Translations under genes and position numbers: made by a program
In this document: positions 60,528 to 64,000 of the stretch, piece after piece
Layout: the number at the start of each line of letters is the position of its first letter
How positions within the stretch are numbered: position 1 is the stretch's first letter
From: Sporolactobacillus kofuensis
GTDB lineage: Bacteria; Bacillota; Bacilli; Bacillales; Sporolactobacillaceae
NCBI RefSeq assembly: GCF_042660205.1
Contig: NZ_JBHSTQ010000001.1
Span: forward strand, 343,670-407,669
Reading direction: 5' to 3'
Length of the DNA stretch: 64,000 nucleotides
The notes under the pieces: generated by a model
Database searches by the model: none
The model's input: only the letters and a program-made list of their open reading frames with translations
What the model was told of the DNA's origin: nothing

Positions 60528-61745
60528 TTATTTTTCAACTGTAATTCGTCTTTTTGTATAGACCCGAGCAAAAAGCCAACTTACTGCACTACTTAAGGCG
60601 AAAAAAAACACAAAGCTCGTCAGTGATCGGGCCCCTAGTGCCGCAGCAAAACTAAGAACGAGACTCTGACCTAATAAGAGGTTAAAGATTATCGCAACAA
60701 ATGGTTGCCGTTTATTGGATTCTTGAATCGGATAGAGTCCAGTTAAAGCTTGTGGAAACGGGTGATCCCATAATGGTAACAGTTGCAATCCGGTGAGATA
60801 AATAATCGAGATGACCACGAATACAGAGGCATAGCCGATGTTCAGAAAGTACCCAATCAGCGCACCAATTACGGATAGACGGACATACATTCCCAAGTAG
60901 TCATCTGAACGAATGAATGTTTTGATGAAGAGTTGTGCGAACACTTCATCTTCATCAAAGCGGCGAATCGGAAATAAACGGCTAACTAAGCGATGCGGAT
61001 GCATCTGCCTTCTCAAACGCGGCACATCTGTGAACAAGTTAGCAAATCGAAGAAATTGCATCGCTTGACGATCATCACTTTCCAGAACACGATACCAGTT
61101 AAGGAGCGAATGCCCAGCTTGTCTATAAAATAAGAACACCGTTGCCAGCAGCATCACAAGGATACAAACGATCATGACCAACCAAGATTGATGACTAAGC
61201 ACAAAGTAAATAAAAAAGAAGGTTAACCCAGTCCGCAGCAGCTGAACCGGAAGAATATCTTCAATAAATTGTTCCTGCCAAGAGCAATTAATATTCCAAG
61301 CTTTCACTGCAATGAGTGCAGCTGTTTCCACGATGAAGGCATCAGCTCCAGAACCGGTGGATTGAAGATACAGAGGATAACTGATCATCCATATGAGGAA
61401 CAAGAACACGCTTTGCACCATGAAGCTATATACCCGGCTTTTTCTAAAATAGCTCTTTAACTCTGATTCAATTGGAAGCAGAAATACTGAATCTGCCCGC
61501 TGAAAGAAAGTACGAATTGGTGCATGCGCGCAAAACAAGGTCAGCACCACACTGATTATCAGTACTCCCGGAAAATGTGAAGGAAGCACGTCCAGCCATT
61601 TTTTATAATAAAATCCACCAATAAGGATCATCGCGTAAATAAAGAACATTAACCCACTATTTCTGCCAATCAGATTCCAATAACGAAGCTGCATCTGAAA
61701 ATTGTCATGAAATCTTTTCTGCCAAAGTTTGTTTAACTCAACCAT
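60528..61745 (-). CDS. ecsB: ABC transporter permease EcsB
   Basis: This 405-residue membrane protein has about eight to ten predicted helices, and its N-terminus ELNKLWQKRFHDNFQMQLRY is typical of EcsB. With EcsA it affects protein secretion, regulated intramembrane proteolysis and competence in B. subtilis; the substrate is uncertain (a peptide-scavenging role is proposed in related species). Its ATG lies 13 bases inside the ecsA 3' end. The ecsC gene is missing downstream. Confidence 0.92.
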   Translation of the reverse strand: MVELNKLWQKRFHDNFQMQLRYWNLIGRNSGLMFFIYAMILIGGFYYKKWLDVLPSHFPGVLIISVVLTLFCAHAPIRTFFQRADSVFLLPIESELKSYFRKSRVYSFMVQSVFLFLIWMISYPLYLQSTGSGADAFIVETAALIAVKAWNINCSWQEQFIEDILPVQLLRTGLTFFFIYFVLSHQSWLVMIVCILVMLLATVFLFYRQAGHSLLNWYRVLESDDRQAMQFLRFANLFTDVPRLRRQMHPHRLVSRLFPIRRFDEDEVFAQLFIKTFIRSDDYLGMYVRLSVIGALIGYFLNIGYASVFVVISIIYLTGLQLLPLWDHPFPQALTGLYPIQESNKRQPFVAIIFNLLLGQSLVLSFAAALGARSLTSFVFFFALSSAVSWLFARVYTKRRITVEK

Positions 61746-62485
61746 TTGGTTTCGCCCCTAGCCACTGCAACATAAATTTCATGAAGGCTGGCTTTTGAAT
61801 CGCCAAATCTACTCCGAATCTTGTCCAGTGTTCCCTCAATAGCAATACGTCCTTCATGCAAGATAATAAATCGATCACAATACTGTTCCGCAGTCGCCAG
61901 TACATGTGTGGACATCAAAATGGATGCCCCTGATTTTTTCATCTCTGTCATCAAATCAAGAAGAGACTGAATGCCGATCGGATCCAGTCCAACAAACGGT
62001 TCATCAACAATATACAAGTCAGGGCGAACCAGGAACGCACACATGATCATGACTTTCTGGCGCATACCTTTTGAGAAATGGATCGGAAACCACCGCCTCT
62101 TCTTCTCTAAATGAAAAAGCTGGAGAAGACGCTCGCTGCGTTCTTCATACGTCTTTTTATCCAGATGATAAGCCATTGCAGTCATTTGCAAATGTTCATC
62201 GAGTGTCAGCTGTTCATAGAGTTCCGGTAATTCCGGTACATAAGCAATTTTCTGTCGGTATGAAATCTTATCCTCCTGAATCGTTTTTTCCCTAAGCCGA
62301 ATCTCTCCTGAAAAAGGTGTTAATAACCCGAGAATCTGTTTAATTGTCGTACTTTTCCCTGCTCCATTTAATCCGACTAAACCAACAAGTTCCCCTTCTT
62401 TAATTTCAAAAGAAACATCATGAAGAACCGGTCGCTGACGTGAATAGCCGCCGTTCAATTGTTTTACAGATAAAACTGTATCCAT
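61733..62485 (-). CDS. ecsA: ABC transporter ATP-binding protein EcsA
   Basis: This 250-residue ATPase has Walker A GLNGAGKST (near 40), the signature FSKGMRQKVMIM (SKG variant, typical of EcsA/CcmA-like groups) and Walker B LYIVDEPFVGLDPIG. ATG 62485 has AGAGGA seven bases upstream; upstream ATGs lie within or before it. It overlaps ecsB and is divergent from hit, the exact arrangement of B. subtilis. Confidence 0.93.
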   Translation of the reverse strand: MDTVLSVKQLNGGYSRQRPVLHDVSFEIKEGELVGLVGLNGAGKSTTIKQILGLLTPFSGEIRLREKTIQEDKISYRQKIAYVPELPELYEQLTLDEHLQMTAMAYHLDKKTYEERSERLLQLFHLEKKRRWFPIHFSKGMRQKVMIMCAFLVRPDLYIVDEPFVGLDPIGIQSLLDLMTEMKKSGASILMSTHVLATAEQYCDRFIILHEGRIAIEGTLDKIRSRFGDSKASLHEIYVAVARGETKWLS

Positions 62486-62721
62486 AATCATTTCCTCTTT
62501 CATCTTTTACTCGTTGCAATGCCTTACATACGTACTTTGATTTTTCTCACGTACTCTTTTACTTCAAGATAAACAATTTCTACCTATCCCTTTATTTTAC
62601 TGAATCTGATCTTGGAAAGCCAATAACGAAGCCATGAATGCGAATAAAATGAATCCTTTATGAAACCGTTACATTTTATGCTAAAATAAGACAAAAACGT
62701 ATAGAGGAAGGATGACCATAC

Positions 62722-63162
62722 ATGTGTGAAGCAACGGATTGCATTTTCTGCAAAATCATTAATGGCGAAATACCAAGTGCGAAAATTTATGAAGATGATG
62801 ATGTGTTCGCCTTTCTCGATCTGAGTCAGGTAACAAAAGGCCACACGCTCGTAATACCGAAGGTGCATCAAAAGGATATTTTTAATCTTAAGCCGGAAAT
62901 TGCTGAGAAATTATTTAGTAAAGTTCCGATGATCGCCAAGGCGATTCAGAATGCCTTCCATCCAGTGGGTATGAACTTATTAAATAACAACAGTGAATTA
63001 GCTGGGCAAAGTGTCTTCCACTACCATCTTCATCTTATTCCGCGCTATGGTAAGGAGGATACCTTTTCATTCAGTTTCCAATCACATGCAGATGACTATT
63101 CAAATGAATCACGGGCCGAAATAGCCAAAGCAATCGCTGATGAACTCAACTCAAAAAAATAA
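62722..63162 (+). CDS. hit: HIT family protein (Hit, HinT-like)
   Basis: This 146-residue nucleotide hydrolase has the histidine triad HYHLHLIP (near 99-106) and the N-terminal zinc site CIFCKIINGEIPS. HinT proteins cleave adenosine phosphoramidates; the in vivo role is unclear. GAGGAAGG precedes the ATG. It sits divergent to ecsA, which fixes its orthology. Confidence 0.93.
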   Translation: MCEATDCIFCKIINGEIPSAKIYEDDDVFAFLDLSQVTKGHTLVIPKVHQKDIFNLKPEIAEKLFSKVPMIAKAIQNAFHPVGMNLLNNNSELAGQSVFHYHLHLIPRYGKEDTFSFSFQSHADDYSNESRAEIAKAIADELNSKK

Positions 63163-63188
63163 TTAATCAAAAGTTTCAATAATAAGAA

Positions 63189-63217
63189 TTGCATTTTCTT
63201 CATAACGCGTGTATATT
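63189..63217 (+). promoter_or_regulatory. Promoter of trpP
   Basis: TTGCAT (63189-63194), 17-base spacer, TATATT (63212-63217), followed by a leader of about 65 bases. Confidence 0.65.
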
Positions 63218-63289
63218 ATGAATACACCTTGCAGCAGGCCACTGGGGCACTGTTGGAGGTACTATTAGCTTAGATGAGGAGAGATCAGT

Positions 63290-63838
63290 GTGAAACTTAA
63301 GAATTTGATTGTTGTTGCTCTATTACTTGCAATTGGGACCGTGCTCCATGCATTGTTTCCAGGAATTATTTTTGGAATGAAATCTGATTTATCACTGGTT
63401 ATGCTATTCTTAGCGCTTTACTTTTTTGCTGACATTAAGACATTTCTTGTCATTGGACTTGTCGATGGGATTCTCGCAGGATTAACAACGACACTTCCTG
63501 GTGGATTTATTCCAAATGTCGTTGATAAATTAGTGACCTCAACAGTTGTGTTCTTTGTCTTTTACTTATTTGCTCATTACTTCTCCACAAAAGGAAAGTA
63601 TATTTTCGGCGTAGTATTAGCAGGTCTTGGCACTGTACTGAGTGGAACGATCTTTTTAACTGTGGCAATAATGGTAACTAATTTACCAGCAGCAATGTTT
63701 GTCACAATGTTTGTGAGCATGGTGTTACCAACTGCACTCGTCAATGCGATCTTACTTGCGGTTCTCTATCCGATCATTGTTAAAATTGGTGAACGGAGTG
63801 GCTTCATTAAAATCGCTCCCAAACCTTCAATTCATTAA
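63290..63838 (+). CDS. trpP: Tryptophan transporter TrpP-like protein
   Basis: This 182-residue integral membrane protein has five or six predicted helices, with the blocks GIIFGMKSDLSLVMLFLALY and DGILAGLTTTLPGGFIPNVVDK that mark TrpP (YhaG). In B. subtilis trpP lies near hit/ecs and its translation is blocked by TRAP bound to NAG triplets over the ribosome site. Here GTG 63290 follows GAGGAGAG by seven bases, and TAG/GAG triplets surround that site. Confidence 0.87.
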   Translation: MKLKNLIVVALLLAIGTVLHALFPGIIFGMKSDLSLVMLFLALYFFADIKTFLVIGLVDGILAGLTTTLPGGFIPNVVDKLVTSTVVFFVFYLFAHYFSTKGKYIFGVVLAGLGTVLSGTIFLTVAIMVTNLPAAMFVTMFVSMVLPTALVNAILLAVLYPIIVKIGERSGFIKIAPKPSIH

Positions 63839-63873
63839 TTGCACAGTACAAAACCCTCGTTTCAAAACTGAAA

Positions 63874-64000
63874 TGAACTGACCCCCTAAAGTTGGACGAC
63901 AAAATTCAACTTTAGGGGGTTTTACTATGACCAAATATTCAACTGACTTTAAGATGAAGGTAGTTAGTGAGTATCTCAAGGGGGTGGGGAGCGCTTCGTT
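63874..64000 (+). mobile_element. IS3-family insertion sequence, left end (truncated by the window)
   Basis: TGAACTGACCCCC at 63874 looks like the terminal inverted repeat of IS3-family elements of the IS150 type. Directly inside is a perfect 14-base inverted repeat, ACCCCCTAAAGTTG (63881-63894) with CAACTTTAGGGGGT (63907-63920), which can act as a transcriptional insulator, followed by the orfA start. The right part lies outside. Confidence 0.8.
63927..64000 (+). CDS. Transposase OrfA of IS3 family (5' part only)
   Basis: Twenty-four codons are visible from ATG 63927, MTKYSTDFKMKVVSEYLKGV and on. This is the helix-turn-helix start of IS3-family OrfA (InsE-like). TAGGGGG lies seven bases upstream, shared with the inverted repeat. 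The remainder of the element is beyond the window, so completeness is unknown. Confidence 0.85.
   Translation, partial: MTKYSTDFKMKVVSEYLKGVGSAS

Overview
This window is chromosomal DNA of a low-GC, endospore-forming member of the Bacillales. The gene order of the first 31 kb (ytsP, rpsD, ccpA, ytxH/G, murC, sftA, ytpR, ytpQ, ytzB-like, trmB, ytmP, ytlQ, thpR, ytkP, ytzE, ytgP, leuS, ytqA, ytpB, metK, pckA, ytkD) matches, with gene losses, the yt region of Bacillus subtilis. A tricistronic germinant-receptor operon shows that the organism makes spores. Protein sequences are clearly diverged from Bacillus proper; a Sporolactobacillaceae-like lineage is a guess. Nearly all of the window reads as core genome; the only mobile element seen is the left end of an IS3-family insertion sequence at the right edge.

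Layout. 1-1.3 kb: end of a methionine-sulfoxide reductase gene and rpsD with a structured leader. 1.7-8 kb: a class A penicillin-binding protein, then ccpA, ytxH/ytxG and murC on the minus strand. 8.3-16.6 kb: housekeeping genes (SftA translocase, YtpR, YtpQ, a DUF84 NTPase, TrmB, YtmP, YtlQ, a 2'-5' RNA ligase-like protein). 16.8-31 kb: a cysteine-synthase-like gene, a regulator, a glutamine-rich repeat protein, a lipid II flippase-like protein, leuS behind a T-box, radical SAM YtqA, terpene synthase YtpB, metK behind a SAM riboswitch, pckA, a Nudix enzyme and a Fur-regulated-basic-protein-like ORF. 31-38 kb: a teichoic-acid ABC exporter and the ger operon with a small two-helix membrane peptide in front. 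38-46 kb: small genes, glycolate oxidase glcDF and the copper operon csoR-copA-copZ. 46-57 kb: glpK, an SGNH esterase, K+/H+ antiporter khtTU, an aldo/keto reductase, a YitT-family protein, a LysR/MFS divergent pair and two TerC genes behind a manganese riboswitch. 57-64 kb: liaFSR, a ferritin-like gene with a SigB-type promoter, ecsAB, hit, trpP and the IS edge.

Regulation is unusually readable. The sequence shows a leucine T-box, an S-box, a yybP-ykoY riboswitch, a CsoR operator on its promoter, a CcpN-like box at pckA, a SigB promoter before the ferritin, and candidate leader hairpins before glpK and the MFS gene.

The least explained feature is a family of GC-rich, fold-prone intergenic repeats with at least nine copies: two three-copy tandem arrays (17.8-18.4 kb with an exact 193-base period; 45.5-46.0 kb inverted) and degenerate single copies near 1.3, 31.3 and 37.4 kb. 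The arrays also share their AT-rich spacer, so element plus spacer behaves as one unit.
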